The notes beneath the pieces were generated by a model. The model saw only the letters and a program-made list of their open reading frames with translations, was not told the origin of the DNA and searched no databases. DNA of 64,000 bases from Hedera helix. Lineage: Eukaryota; Streptophyta; Magnoliopsida; Apiales; Araliaceae. This document shows positions 1 to 12,369 of this stretch, one piece after another (position 1 is the stretch's first letter; every line of letters starts with the position of its first letter). The position numbers and the translations under genes were made by a program. Location: positions 9,364,432 through 9,428,431 of the forward strand of contig OX359284.1 in the NCBI GenBank assembly GCA_947179155.2. The letters run 5' to 3'.

Positions 1-810
1 TATTGTAACTAAAATGAAGTCCAGCAGAAGGCTAGACTGCCACGCAGCGCTCCCCTTGTACCGCTACAGCGATGGCTTCAGACCATGCAATTTTTTTTCG
101 AGTAGTAGCCTTGACCGCCGCAGCGCTCAAGACCACCGTTGCAGTGGTCGATCGAAATCTGGAAAAAAAAAAAATGCCCCAGTTGGGGTTTTATTTCATA
201 GCTTGTACATCCTATCTCTCTCTAGCCCCAAAATATACTCCTTAAACATACTCACTAAACTCTCTAAATCATTCCCAACCATTGAATCCCTACACTAAAT
301 CATATTCATTGCAAGTCCAAGCTTCATTGCCGACTCTGCCAAGGACATTCCCCCGCATTCTCTTTCATACTCGGCTTATTAAAGGAATTCTTTGGGATTG
401 TTTTTTACTTACATGCTTGGGTAAGTTTGATTTTACCAATTATTTGAGGTTATTAATTAAACGTGGGTGATTGGGGGTTGATTTCTAATTGGTTATTCCC
501 TTGCTAGTAGCTTTCTAAATTCCAATTGGAAAGATGACGTAGGGTGTTATCAATTTGGGTTCCAATTGAGATTTTTATTCTTCTTCATAGGATTTGTTTG
601 AATTATGGGTTGTGGTTGGTTGTTGTGTGGTGGAGGATAAACCCTATAAGGGTGGTAGAATTCAAGTTTTGGGGAAGCTAAGTGCATAGTTAGTTTTCAG
701 ACTTCTCACTAAGTGTTAGTGAATTTGCCACAAAGAAGCTTCTTTGATTTTTAGTGAAATTGTGCTTGGTTTTGGTTTGTGATTTCTTCTTGGCACTTTA
801 TTGCAAGATT
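1..810 (+). other. Non-coding leader of the PTPD ORF with GC-rich block and candidate intron
   Basis: No convincing protein is visible. A GC-rich block at about 35-160 repeats a CCGCNGCAGCG-like theme, similar to the block near 62930-63045. A consensus-like donor (GG|GTAAGT at 421) and a pyrimidine-rich acceptor (TTCTTCTTCATAG ending at 590) could define a 170-nt intron upstream of the ATG at 811. Athila-type elements are known to express their 3' ORF from a spliced RNA, which would fit, but the intron is inference. The start of this region may instead be part of an LTR. Confidence 0.4.
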
Positions 811-1964
811 ATGGCTCCTAAGAGGCAGGGTGGTCAGAGCTCTAGAGCAGCCCCAACTTATGATAAAAAATGATTTGTAAGCAAAGAAGCCGTGTATTAT
901 TATGAAGAAGTAATGGGAAGCAAAATCGTCATTCCTGAGCGTGGTCTTAACCCCAAAGTGATGGATGACAATTTTTGGAGAATGATTATGGCTAAGAATT
1001 GGGGTACTTTCACAGCGCATCTTGAGCCTACAGTGATTTCCATTGTTAAGGAATATATGCAAACGCTAACGAAAATGAAAATGTAGTTTGAATTCATGGC
1101 AAGTATGTCAACTTTGGTTCAAAGCAAATTAATGAATATTACAATCTGGCAAACATAGAAGAAGAGGACCAGTACACCACTTACAAAATGGAGAACCTTA
1201 ATCTGAATGAGATAATTAGAGGCTTGTGCCAGCCCGATGCTGAATGGACTATTAAGGACGGGGTGTTGCGGCTCTTTTCACATCGATTTTTGAGCAAGTA
1301 TGGCAATGTGTGGTACTATTTCATTTGTGCTAAGCTCTTTTTGACTACACATGTTAGTGATGTGATCCAATCAAGGGTCGTGCTGCTTTATTATTTGGTC
1401 CAAGGAAATAGCATTAATGTGGGGAAAGTTATTCTTAATTTCATCAAGCATACTCTTTATAGAGGTTCGTCGGGTGGTTTGCTACATCCCTCGCTTACCT
1501 GTAGACTTTGTAGGCTAGCCAGTGTGGTATGGTCCGACCATGAGCCTCTCTAACAACCCAAGATTCCAATTGATTTGCATCTGATCAGATATTACAGCCA
1601 GTGGGATGGCACTCCGGTATATTCAAGATGAGTCGGTTATATCTTATAGGCTCAGTCTCGATACACTAAGGAGCTCTTTGCAGATCCACAGCAGGATGCA
1701 GTAGAATCCTAGCCATCTTTAGAGTCTTTAACTGTTGAAATACGGTAGTTGCGAAGAGAATTAAGACGCCAAACTTGACAAATTGACTACGTCGCTCAAC
1801 AGGTGAACTCATTAGTACAATTCAACTCAAATTTTACTGCGACATTGGCTCAGATGTTTAAGCGTACAGGGCTGAACACTGGTTTGAGCCCATTGCATTT
1901 TCCAGACCCGCCAGTGATTCCAAATTACCCTTCTGATTTTCTCGATGATGAGGTAGTTACATGA
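811..1964 (+). pseudogene. Putative plant transposon protein domain (PTPD / Transposase_32) pseudogene
   Basis: The frame opens with MAPKRQGGQSSRAAP, a typical start for this plant-specific, retroelement-associated family of unknown function. Recognisable blocks follow: a 'VIPERGL' segment near 930-950, then at 1188-1550 'WYYFICAKLFLTTHVSD', 'QGNSINVGKVI' and a 'GGLLHPSLTCRLC' segment, all family hallmarks. A tail with 'LRRELRR' and a repeated-Gln/Asn stretch ends at a TGA at 1962-1964. The frame is broken by a stop right after codon 20, by a frame change near 1085, and by stops near 1551, 1629 and 1710. It lies where Athila-type elements carry their third (env-like) ORF. Its role is unknown. 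I am confident of the family and sure that it is not translatable as one protein. Confidence 0.8.
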
Positions 1965-3080
1965 CTACATTTAGGAGAGTCCTCAGTTTTAATTTCTTTA
2001 TCTTTCCATGAGGGCATAGTCTTATTTTATGTTTGGGGGTCTTGTTTTATGTGTTTTATATATTTATGTGTTTATTTAGTACCTAAGTAGTTTTTGTCAT
2101 ATTTTGTATGTAGCTTCATTGTGTACTAGCATGCTTATAATACTTATTATTAGTAGTATATCCAGACTTGATAAGTGGGTCGTGTTTTGTTAAAATAGTC
2201 AATGATATGGATTTTATTGTCCTTCTTCTTGTTCAAGTAAAATCAATTAGTATGCTTAGTCTTTATTTTAGCAATTGGTCTGAATTCGCGTTGCTTATGA
2301 TTCGTTTGTTTTTTCATGTACAAGCCCATCTGTCAACTAGTTGTTGTTAGAGAGCTTAAATGGTTAATTGATTGTGGGGTAAACTTAAATTGCTTAAGAC
2401 TTAATTGAGCATCTTTCACGCTGAATTTAAGCTTGTTTATAAGTTTAGGAGATTCTGGAGTTTGTATATAGTGTCAGTTAAAAAAAATATAAAAAATTAC
2501 TTTATTTATAATTTGAATAATAAGAGCTTGACTAGTCTAATTTTGTGGCAGTTGTTACTCGAGTTATTAGATCCTTAGGGGTGTCTTTACACCTAGTGCC
2601 CTAAAACCAACTCGTTTGGGAGTCACTGATCAAAATAGCCTAAGAAAATTAGGCATTGCACAATCAAGTTTGTAAGTTGAGGTAAGATGGAGTGTAAAAT
2701 GCACTCGCTAATCTCTAATATTAAGTTAGTTTCAGTGTTAAAATTTTGGGATCCCTTACTTTTGTGTTTACCTTATTTGGTTATGATTGGTGTGAAGGAT
2801 GAGTTGTTGGTTTTAAAAGTGAAATCGCTTATGACATTGAATCATATAGGTTTATCTAATTTATGACCAGTTTAACAATGGATTACGCAAGCACACGTGA
2901 AATAGATCATGAGCAATAGTGAGTTTGAAAATTTGGTTGACATATTACGCTTTGCTCTACTTTGATATTTGTCTTGAATGTTGCATTTAATCTTTAAGGT
3001 TATGATTCTAATTCATGTCTGTATTAGTATTTTATTATTAGGACTTTAGTACTGCTTTGCTTGAGGACAAACAAATACCT
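1965..3080 (+). other. Non-coding 3' tail of the Athila-like element
   Basis: No ORF of note. The block at about 2545-2690 (with 'GTGTCTTTACACCTAG' at 2581-2596) aligns with the reverse complement of about 51350-51490 in the other Athila-type element. This shows that the two elements share their 3' untranslated region. Confidence 0.6.
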
Positions 3081-3095
3081 AAGTTTGGGGGTATT
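3081..3095 (+). promoter_or_regulatory. Polypurine tract of the Athila-like element
   Basis: AAGTTTGGGGGTATT sits immediately 5' of the LTR start TGATGAG. It is preceded by TTGAGGACAA, the conserved context of this clade. The equivalent site of the second element lies at 50909-50925 on the minus strand. It would prime plus-strand DNA synthesis. Confidence 0.75.
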
Positions 3096-4850
3096 TGATG
3101 AGTGAGTTTTATACCTGCGAATTAGTACTTTTGACTTAATGATTTGCAAGTTTTTGAGAGTTATTTATGTTTCTATAAGTGGTTTTTATAGTTCCTGATA
3201 TTTTATTCTTGATGTGCAGGTTTTTTGGACTAAAAGGGTAAAATGATAATTTTTAGCCAGGACCACCACCTCAGCAGTGCCCTTCATTTTATGTAAAACA
3301 AGAATGATGAATACTTTGTTATTGGTTTTTATTCATTTAGTAATGAATTAACTTCCTTTTTAAGATTGTAATGGATCATAATACTTAGTTTTAATCGAGT
3401 ATCCCTCCTTTTCATGATTGTGCATTGAAAATGAATGACTATCATATTTTATGTTTCATATATGGATTACTTACCTTGTAAGTAATATGGTGTTGTTTGT
3501 GATATTGAAAAATGGATTAAATAGCTTTACCTAAATATGATGGCTCTTGTAGGATCATTCATCTTAGGATTGAATGCCTAAATTGTATCTTGGATAGAAA
3601 TATATCTGTAATGACCTAGAATTTTCACGTCATTATTAATTAAATTATTAATTTAATTTCTAATGAGTTAGTTTTACGAGATTATTTAAATCTTTTTATG
3701 TGATTAATTAATTACGTGATTAAATGATTATGTGATTAATTGCTAGAGTTAATTAAAGGGAGTCACTAATAATTTAATTAAATTAGTAAACAAACTCTAA
3801 AGTTTTAATATAAAAAGAATTAATAAGTTGTCATTAATTAAATAACCAATCATTGGGTTATATTTAATGGCTAGTGTTAAATTAAATGAACTTGATTTAA
3901 AAAATAGTCCAAGTCATTTAATAGGAGTCCATTGGGTATTAAATGAAGCCCAAAGCATGAGCCCACTTGGAATTAATTGTGTAACTTATTATTTATTAAA
4001 AGAGTTAACATGTGGCAATCTTTTCGGACACAAATCCCCAAACCTGTCGTGGAATAGGAGAGAGAATAGTTAATTGAGTGTATGGGTTGCCGGGCAGTTA
4101 AGTCAGTATATTGTCCTAAATTAGAGGTGACCCGGCATGGGGTCCTTTACTGTTAACGGCGAATCTAATAAATTATTTTTGTGTGTGTGTATAATCTGTC
4201 GTGCTCAGTCAGCGACCCTACTCTGCCGAGTACAACCTAAAGTGGTGATTTCTGGGTATGGCTGAAAGATGGGTCGGGAAAGTTTCCACCTAAACCTCAG
4301 TAACCAACGGGTAATGATTTCCTAAAAATAGAGACCATGTTTTCTCTTGGAAAAGCTTGTTGAGTTATTCAATACTGATGCAAGAGAGTCATTGTGAGCT
4401 CCAAATTATAGAGGGAGTGTAGTGAGTGAGAGATATAGCAAGGAAGCCATCGGGAAGTTGTGAGTAAAGTATCCAGTGGTGGTAACGGTGAAGTAGATGT
4501 CCTCGTATTACATCACCTACTTCGGGAGAAGAAGAAGAATAACAACTAGGTACCCATTTCATTTCAAACCAGCTTTAAGGTATAAATAATTATGTTTAAA
4601 ATCTTAAGGAAGTTAGTTAGTGTTCCATATTATGTTAAAATGGGTTGTTGTGGTTACTTGTTGTTGGGAGGAATTTGTTATGAAGAACCATGACGAGTCC
4701 AATATATATAAGATGTATAATGGATGTGAAGTGGCCTGTGTTCATGTCAACCTATTAAAGAAACCAGTAGAATCACCAAGTAATGATAAACTGTCTAAAA
4801 GAATCAGAAGGGTTAATATGTTCACTATTGTTTTTAAAACTGAAATCTGA

Positions 4851-5152
4851 AAGCCTTCGGCTATCGTAAAGTGGTCTTGGCCAAGCTTTTGGCTATCGTT
4901 GAGTGGCATCAACCAAAGCCTTCGGCTATCGTAAGATGGCCTCAGCCAAACCTTCGGCTATCGTAGGATGACCTCGGCCAAAGCCTTCGGCTATCGTAGA
5001 GTGGCCTTCGGCCAAGCTTTCAGCTATCGTAGAGTGACCTCGGCCAGAGCCTTCAGCTATTATAGAGTGGCCTCTGCCAGAGCCTTCGGCTATCATAGAG
5101 TGGCCTCGGCCATAGCCTTCGGCTATCGTAGTGTAGCCTTGGCCAGGTCTCG
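4851..5152 (+). repeat. 33-bp minisatellite, about nine units, inside a solo LTR
   Basis: The unit contains GCCTTCGGCTATCGTAGAGT followed by GGCCTCGGCC. It repeats about nine times with scattered substitutions. GCCTTCGGC and GGCCTCGGCC can each fold on themselves. Because the period is a multiple of three, an open frame at 4968-5207 reads an 11-residue repeat (like SARAFGYHRVA). I regard that as a by-product of the repeat, not a protein. Confidence 0.85.
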
Positions 5153-5339
5153 GTCATTACAAAATGGTCATAGGGTGAGATCACTCCGGTCGTACAACTG
5201 CTTTTGATCGTCGACTAAGTTGCTGAGGCAAACCATTTGATTCATAAAGTAAGTCTGCTAAGGCAGACTATACAAATCGTTGAGTGACTATTCACCCGAC
5301 GATAGGAGAACAAAAAACTTTTGATTTTGGTTATCAATG

Positions 5340-5810
5340 ACAATCCAAAATACATAATATTTATCTTTTAATTAATTGTCATTTAATTAACCATTAAATA
5401 ATAACTAAAGATAAATAAAGTTAATAATTTAATAATTTATTATTTATTTATATTAAATAATAAATAAGCATAAGTAAGTAATTAATTACTATTTAATTAA
5501 TATTAATGAAAGAGATGTAAGGTTAATTAGTTAATTATTTAATATTTAATTAAAATTAAGTAATAATTAAAGAAGATTATAATACAATTAAATAATTAAT
5601 TATTATCTAATTAAACTTATGAAGCATTAAAAAAAATAAACTAATTACTTATGTTAGACTAATTAGTTATTATTTATAATTAAATAATAACTTAAGATAG
5701 TTAATTAATTACTATTTAACTAAGAACAAATGGTAATTAAATAAATAAGAGTTAATTAAATATAACGCAATTAATAACTCACTAATTCAACAATTGGATT
5801 AAATTGTTTA
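5340..5810 (+). repeat. AT-rich block of short inverted repeats in a solo LTR
   Basis: An almost pure A/T stretch made of imperfect repeats of TAATTA, ATTTAATT and AATAATTA, many self-complementary. It takes the same place (between the GC-rich block and the TGAGC stem-loop) as the AT blocks of the other chromovirus-type LTRs in the window. Confidence 0.6.
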
Positions 5811-6696
5811 AAGGTTCCTTAAATGTTTAATAGTTAGGATGAATACTCATAAGTTATTAAATCATTAACCTAAGTGTGTTTACGTAGGGATTAAGTTAGT
5901 ATGTCGAATAATGTGAATTATGTGTTAAACTTATTTGCTAGATAAGTTCATAACAAGCGTACAAACATGCCAGTATACGCAGTACTAATTGTTAGACCGA
6001 CTTAATTAATGTTAGGTCCTTCAAAGCCATTTAATTAAAGCTAGGTTGTTGTAGCTGAGCAGACAGGCAAGTTTCCTAACTTCAAACTTTATTTTGCGCA
6101 AGTTCCTTATCTCTAAACTCACTTCATTGAGTAAGTTATTTATTTAAGCTTGAATTATAATTCCAAGTATGCTTTAAGTGGTTTAAATTACTTTACAATT
6201 ATTCCACATCGATATTATTGTTATTCGCACTTGGTGCACTTGATCTTGTACAGTCTTTAACTTGTACCTTATTTAATGTTCTACTGTTTAAAGAACTGTT
6301 CAAAGTAGGTCTAAGCCATTGTTCGGGTAGACATTTATGTTAAAGATTTTAAAAGTTATACAAATCATTGAAGATGCGGATTCTTAGACTATTATGAACA
6401 CCCATTTATTATAGGGGAGTACCAGGTATCTAATATCAGGTACAAAACACAGAAATTAAATGTTATGCACACACATATTATACTGAGGCTGATTCCCTTG
6501 GGTACATATTTCTGGTAGTAACCATTGGGTCAACCTGCTATTGACTCCACTGGATGTTTATAGTTCATAGTCTATTTGACTATCTTGATTCTAAAAGCAA
6601 ATCATTATTTCTGCTTATGTTATTCATATTGTTGAATTGTTTCAGCTATTCCCTTTCATTCATGATATATTATTTCTTAATGTTATTTAAACTTGT

Positions 6697-6715
6697 TGAG
6701 CAAACTAGTTGCTCA
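6697..6715 (+). other. Conserved TGAGC stem-loop, solo LTR at 3607
   Basis: TGAGCAAACTAGTTGCTCA is an almost perfect inverted repeat, about 340 bp before the LTR 3' end. Counterparts occur in the other chromovirus-type LTRs of the window. Confidence 0.65.
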
Positions 6716-7657
6716 CCCTTGCTATATCATGAACGTTATTGCAGTGGAACCCGGGAATTCTGGAAAGAACAAGGGTAAGGGAAAGATGAAGTGATAGACT
6801 TCAAGAGACAATCTTTATTTTATTCGTCTAGCTAAAATTACTTATTTTGTAATGTAAACCCTAAGTACTTTATTAAGGGTATTTGTGTACTTTTGTGTAA
6901 GGTTATCGTATCTTGGGACTAGTAACACCTTTTGAATGAATAACATATGTTTATTTTTCCGCATTTAGTTATTGTATGTTGTTTAGAGATGGATGTTTGT
7001 ATTGGATCGTAATGACCGAATCCGGGTATTTGAGACCTGAATTTGGGGGCGTCACAGTATCGTTATATCTTGTGTAGCCTTGTTGAGAATAAATTTCTAT
7101 TGCCATCTTGATTAATTATTATCATATAGGAATATAGTGATATGGTTAGTAGGGTTTAAATCATTTAACTATCGGAAGAGGTTTTTGACTGCTTTTATTC
7201 TCTAGTTATCTTTCGTTTAATCTATTAATTTGCATGAGGGGTGTGAGGTTTTAACGAGGTATTGGGGAAAGTTATGGTCTTAGTTTGTCTGGTACTAACA
7301 ATAGTTGTCGTGTTTTATTAATTTTGAAATTATGTTTCTTTAAAAATCACCACCTTTAATCATTGTTTAAATAAGATAAGATTGATATAAGTTTACTAAT
7401 TAGAAATTGTTAGTGTTAGCTCCTTGTGGGATTGACAGTCTACTAAACATTATATTATTTATGGGCCACGCATACTTGCGCGAATTTATTAATTGATAAA
7501 TCAACCAACAGTATACATTATGTATGATATACTAATCGATGGCATATGAATATAAACACTTTGATTGAATGTATTATGTGTACATTAAGTGTTGCATTAA
7601 AGATAAATATTTAAAGAATATAATGATATAATAATATAAAGTTTTATTAAACAGAAA

Positions 7658-8799
7658 ATGCCGCCATGATGTCGTCAACCTACTTAAGCTACTCAAGAAG
7701 AATCCGTAAATAATGAAAGAGATCAGAGAGACCCAGTGCAAAGGTTGGTAGAATTACTAGAAGGTGCCTTTTAGGGGAGAAATCAAGAACCTATAAATCC
7801 AAACCTAAATCCCCCAGCAGCTTTTGTGGCTAGCTTTAAAGACTTTAAGAATGTAGGACCCCCAAATTTTAGGGGCACAACCGATCCAATTAAAGCCCAA
7901 TTTTGGGTAAAAGAAATAGAGAAAGCATTTGTAATCACACGTAAAAAAGAAAATCAGAAGATAGCATTCACCACGTACATGATGAAGGGAGAAGAGAACT
8001 TTTTATGGTAGGTGAATCTACAAAGAGCTAGAGAAGGGATCATACTATGGGACCGATTTAAAGAATTATTTTCCTAAAAGTATGCAGAACTGAATGGCAG
8101 TGAAGTTTTTGGAGTTGAAATAGAGAAAGATGTTAGTGGCGTAGTATGCGGCTAAATTTAATGAACTTGCACGTTTTGCACCACACCAAGTAGATACAAA
8201 AGAGTGAAAGGCACGTCGTTTCGAATAGGCTTTGAAACCATGGTTGTATAGTAAGGTATCTATTTTCAGATCGATTCTTTCGAAATTCTATTGGAAAAGG
8301 CCTGATAGCTAAAGGAGGAAGTGAGGCCTTAAGTCAATATAACAATGAGAAGAAGAATAAGAAGAATGGGGGAGATAATTGGGGAGGAATTAGTAGTGGT
8401 AGAAGCAACTTGTGGAAGAGGAAATGGGACAACACCACCAGCAATAACACTAATAATAACAACAATCAATATAGACAGGGAGGACCTAAGAAGAGAAATG
8501 AGGCGTGTCCGAAGTGTGGGAAGAATCGTCATGGGGAATGCTATAAAGGACCGAACGTGTGTTATAATTGAGGCCATGAGGGGTATATTTTACCAAATTG
8601 GTCAAACTCAAAGAAGATCTGAGAATTCTTTGCGTGTGGACCAACAAACCACTGGATCAAAGACTGCTTAAAGAAGAGGAACAGTGGAGGAAACGACAAT
8701 AGAGGTGGAGAAAGTAAACTGATGATTGGTGGACCTGCTCAACCAAGTAGGCCAACTGCCAAAACATTTAACATAATGGTCCAGGATGTGGTAGCATAA
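7658..8799 (+). pseudogene. Chromovirus gag pseudogene
   Basis: The frame starts at MPP (7658) but meets a stop within four codons. The capsid region is recognisable at 7826-8011, with 'FKDFKNVGPPNFRGTTDP' followed by 'AQFWVKEIEKAF', the usual start of the Retrotrans_gag domain. Beyond it, stops and frame changes accumulate. Two zinc-knuckle-like motifs appear in another frame near 8505-8680 (CPKCGKNRHGECY..., then CGPTNHWIKDC). Gag would form the particle and bind genomic RNA. Non-functional. Confidence 0.75.
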
Positions 8800-10392
8800 A
8801 AGGACATTGTGTCAGTATTATTCCGATCAATAATATAAATACCTGTGTGTTGTTTGATTCGGATGCTACCTGTTCTTTTGTATCTAATGATCTTTCTCGT
8901 CGTTTGAATTTACCTTAAGAACGATTAGAAAATCCTTTAAACATAGAAGTCGAAAACAAGGAAGTGATTCCCGTAGAATTTATACATAGAAATTATTGCG
9001 CAGAGATTAAGAGACATAAGTTGTCAATAGATCTAATCCCGATAAGATTGAGAGAGTTTGATGTGATATTAGGGATAAAATTGTTATATAACTATGGGGC
9101 AGTGATCAACTGTCAAAATAAAACTGTGAACCTTCAGACACCGAATCGATCTAAGATAGTATTTTATAGTAGCATATTGCATAGGCAGTCGTGTTGTCTG
9201 ATGATAATGCAAACCAAGAAGTTACTGATAAAGGATTGTGTAGGCTATTTAGCCCATATTGTAGATACTCAAAATGTGGTATTAGAGATGAATAGTATAC
9301 TAGTAGTAAAAGAGTTCCCGGATGTATTTCCAAACAATTTGCCCGGTTTACCTCCAAACAGGGAAATTAAATTTGTAATAGATTTAGTGCCAAGAATGGC
9401 ACCGATTTTGAAGGCTCCATATCGTATGGTGCCAGTTGAGATGAAGGAATTGATGATATAACAACAAGAATTGCTAGACAAATGTTATAATCAGCCGAGT
9501 GTGTCTTTGTGAGGAGCACCAATTTTGTTTGTTAAGAAGAAGGATAGATCGTTACGACTTTGTATCGACTAACGAGAGTTGAACAAAGTGACGATCAAGA
9601 ATAAATATTCATTACCAAGAATTGATTGTCTTTTCGATCAATTGAAGGGAGCAATATGTTTTTCAAAGATAGATTTGAGAAAGCAATATCATCACCTGAA
9701 GGTCCGAAAAGAAGATATACTGAAGACAGCATTTAGGACCCGATATGGGCATTGCGAGTTTTTGGTGATGTCATTTGGATTGACTAAAGCGCCAACAACA
9801 TTCATGGACTTAATGAATCGAGTTCTCGAGCCATATTTGGAAAAATTCATTGTAGTTTTATCGACGATATTTTGATTTATTCGAAGAACAATGAGGAGCA
9901 TGCGGAACATTTGAGGGTGGTGTTGGAGACATTAAGAAAAGAGAAGTTATACGCAAAGTTTTCTACATGTGTGTTTTGGTTAGAGAGGTTTAGGGCATGT
10001 GATTTATAAGGATGGAGTATATGTGTATCCTGCAAAGGTGGAGGCAGCGATTAATTGGGAGCAGCCGAAGACGCCGACGGAGGTGCAAAGTTTCTTAGGG
10101 TTAGTTGGGTATTACCGAAGATTCATACAAGACTTATTGAAGATCGCGACACAGTTGACCAATCTAAAAAGAAAGACAGTGAAATTTGTATGGACGACGA
10201 AATGCGAAGAGATTTTTAGGGAGTTGAAGAAGAGGTTAAGCGAAGCACCTGTGTTGTCTTTACCGGATAATACATGAAGTTTTGTGGTGTGCAGTGATGC
10301 GTCACACAAAGGCCTTGGCAGTGTATTAATGCAACATGGCAAGGTCAATGCGTACGCATCACGTCAGCAGAAGGATTATAAGAAACGATAAT
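8800..10392 (+). pseudogene. Chromovirus protease and reverse transcriptase pseudogene, 3' end cut by insertion
   Basis: The protease active-site region reads LFDSDATCSFV near 8848-8880. The catalytic Asp is present, but the Gly of the usual D-S/T-G-A is Asp. The linker into RT has 'EFPDVFPNNLPGLPPNREI' (about 9313-9368). RT motifs include 'LFVKKKDRSLRLCID' (9524-9570), 'YSLPRIDCLFDQLKGA' and 'FSKIDLRKQYHHLKV' (9602-9705), and 'TAFRTRYGHCEFLVMSFGL' (9727-9783). The FIDDILIYSK catalytic box is readable only in another frame near 9856-9885, showing a frameshift just before it. Stops occur at 9459, 9510 and 9570. Sequence up to the RNase H motif 'DASHKGLGSVLMQHGKV' (about 10298-10346) remains before the solo LTR at 10393. 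Confidence 0.85.
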
Positions 10393-12130
10393 TGTGATAC
10401 CCCAAATATTTATTAGACTAGTAAATATAATTTTTAGATGATTAATGTGATCGTAATGTGGGATGATCCTTATAAAAGGGAAGTTAATAAGAGATATTGA
10501 ATTAAAAACAAGGTTGAGATACCAAAAACCTAGATTTGCAAGAAAGGAATACGCGGTGAATTGATTAAACATCTTATATGATTTGTGTGAATGTACATAT
10601 ATGATTTCTTATGTGAAGAGAGAGAGAGAGAGAGAGATTTGTTAAAAAGGATTTAATGAGGTTATGAAGGGAGATTAGTGAGTCAGTCATGGAAGTGGGG
10701 TATTTTTGTAACTCGATAGACGGATAAATTATAAGTTAGTTATATAAATGAATAGGATTGTTGAAAGGTAATAAAATAAGATGATGATGAAGAAAGAGTG
10801 AGATGGTGATGTATGAAGTCCTATAACTAAAAAGAATAAGGTTATAGTATTTAATTTTTAGGAATTTTGACTATTTGAAGATGAGTAGACCGTGTCTGGG
10901 GTTGATAGAGGTTAGAAGTAATTATAAGAAATGGAAAATGAAGGAACAGAAGTTTGAGAGTTTATGATAATAGGATGTGTTTTAAAATTAGGTATATGTA
11001 TCAAGAGGTGGTGATGGTGATATTAATACCTGAAATAAACAAGTAATGATGAGCCAGAACAGAGTTAGACTAAGAACAGATGTTTGTCTATGAATTGGCT
11101 AGAGATGATAAATGAAAAATGTGAGAATATAACACCTATGATAAAGTGAATTGATGAAATTATTTGGTGAGAGAAGATTAAGCGAGAATGGGAAGTAAAT
11201 AGAATTACAGTGTAATGGTAATAGTGATTCAAGGGAAGAAATTCTAAAATAAAGGAAAGAAATTTAAGGATTAAGAAAATCACGTAAAGTGTTATTAATG
11301 AGGTAAATTTCCTTTGGAAAATTTTATGTAAATAATGCAATGTATATGGATGAGCTATATATTGTGGAAAATGTGAAAATTATCATTAACAGAGTAATTA
11401 ATTTAATTAGTTTGAATTAACAAAGAAGTAAGAATATAAGTTAAGAAGAACAACTAATTTAAATTAATCATATGAGATATGATTTAAGTTACGTTATTAA
11501 ATTAATAATGTTTGAATGTTAGCCTTTAATAGCAATAACAAAAATTTTAATTAATAAAATTAATTATGTGAGGTTATGTTATTAATTAACAAAACTTGAA
11601 AAGTTGATATTATGAGACAAGATTAAAGATTTGAAATAATTAAGTAATTAACTTAATTATGAGGATACGATGATAAAATCCAATAAATGGATTTAGAGTT
11701 ATTAAAAAATAAAAACTTAAGCTAATTAATTTAAATTAGCAAGGCTAAGTAAAAGAGAGTGATTATAATTAATTTAATTAAAGAAAAGGTAATTGAAACT
11801 TGGATTATGAAATGATCAAGAGATGTGTAAGCCTTGTTTGACTTCATGAGAGACCAATAAAAAAAATTATGGAATTAAGAGATGAAAATAAAACAATTAA
11901 ATAGTGGATTAGTCCAAGTATTATGGAAAATATTGAGCAAGTGCGAAAATATTAATTTACAAAATTTAATATGAATATGGTTACTATTTAACTATGCATG
12001 ATTTAATTGTAGAAAATTAGGAATGAACATGAGTATATGTATAATTCAATGTGCTAGTAGAAGTATAATGACTATGGTTAGGAACTAACAATACTTGAGT
12101 TAAATGTACAAAATTGTGTGAAATGACTAG

Positions 12131-12248
12131 AATGCCCAAGAATGGCTAATGACCAAAGTGTAATCCAAGAATGGGTAATAACCAAGGTGTAATCCAAGAA
12201 TGGATAATAACCGAGGTGTAATCCAAGAATGAATAATAACCAATACGT
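12131..12248 (+). repeat. 29-bp tandem repeat, four units
   Basis: Units of the form AATCCAAGAATGGGTAATAA plus CCAAGGTGT repeat four times with a few substitutions, about 300 bp upstream of the TATA box of the solo LTR. The position fits a U3 enhancer-type repeat. Confidence 0.8.
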
Positions 12249-12369
12249 AATAACAAATAAGAAATGGTTAATAACCAATGGATAATTAAAATTAAGGAAA
12301 TAACTATTTTACCCATAAAAGAAGATTGCTAATTACTAAAATATCTGTGAGAAAGCTTCCTAATATCAG

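Larger units (their letters stand above)
3607..7056 (+). mobile_element. Solo LTR of a chromovirus-type retrotransposon
   Basis: It begins TGTAATGACC and ends TTTGGGGGCGTCACA, with no internal domain. The flanks are ATATC (3602-3606) and GTATC (7057-7061), a 5-bp target duplication with one mismatch. The ends resemble those of the LTR at 29025-37373. It carries a 33-bp minisatellite (4851-5152), an AT-rich stretch (5340-5810) and a TGAGC stem-loop (6697-6715). Solo LTRs arise by recombination between the two LTRs of a full element. It sits inside the Athila-like 3' LTR, so it is younger than that LTR. Confidence 0.75.
1..7510 (+). mobile_element. Athila-like Ty3/gypsy retrotransposon, 3' portion, interrupted by a solo LTR
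   Basis: Seen: a PTPD-type pseudogene, a long non-coding tail, a polypurine tract, then a TG...CA LTR whose two halves flank an inserted solo LTR. The LTR begins TGATGAGTGAGTTTTATACC and ends ATAAATCAACCAACA. These ends match, in the same positions, those of the complete Athila-type element at 49226-56117 (minus strand). The tail near 2581-2596 also matches the minus strand of 51455-51470. The 5' LTR and any gag-pol would lie left of the window. The right flank runs straight into the leader of the chromovirus that starts at 7511, so this element probably inserted into that leader. I infer the clade from these resemblances; no RT is present to confirm it. Confidence 0.72.
3096..7510 (+). repeat. 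3' LTR of the Athila-like element, split by a solo LTR
   Basis: The LTR occupies 3096-3606 and resumes at 7062 (after a duplicated target of 5 bp), ending at 7510 in CCAACA. Without the insert it is roughly 960 bp. The tail (ACTTGCGCGAATTTATTAA-like, about 7475-7495) is the counterpart of the 3' end of the LTRs of the Athila-type element at 49226-56117. A short GC-rich stretch near 3257-3287 weakly resembles the block at 130-153. Confidence 0.72.

Noticed and set aside
8329..8671. Overlapping ORFs on both strands (82 and 108 codons)
   Set aside because: They are out-of-frame readings of the decayed gag nucleocapsid region; the zinc knuckles are in another frame.
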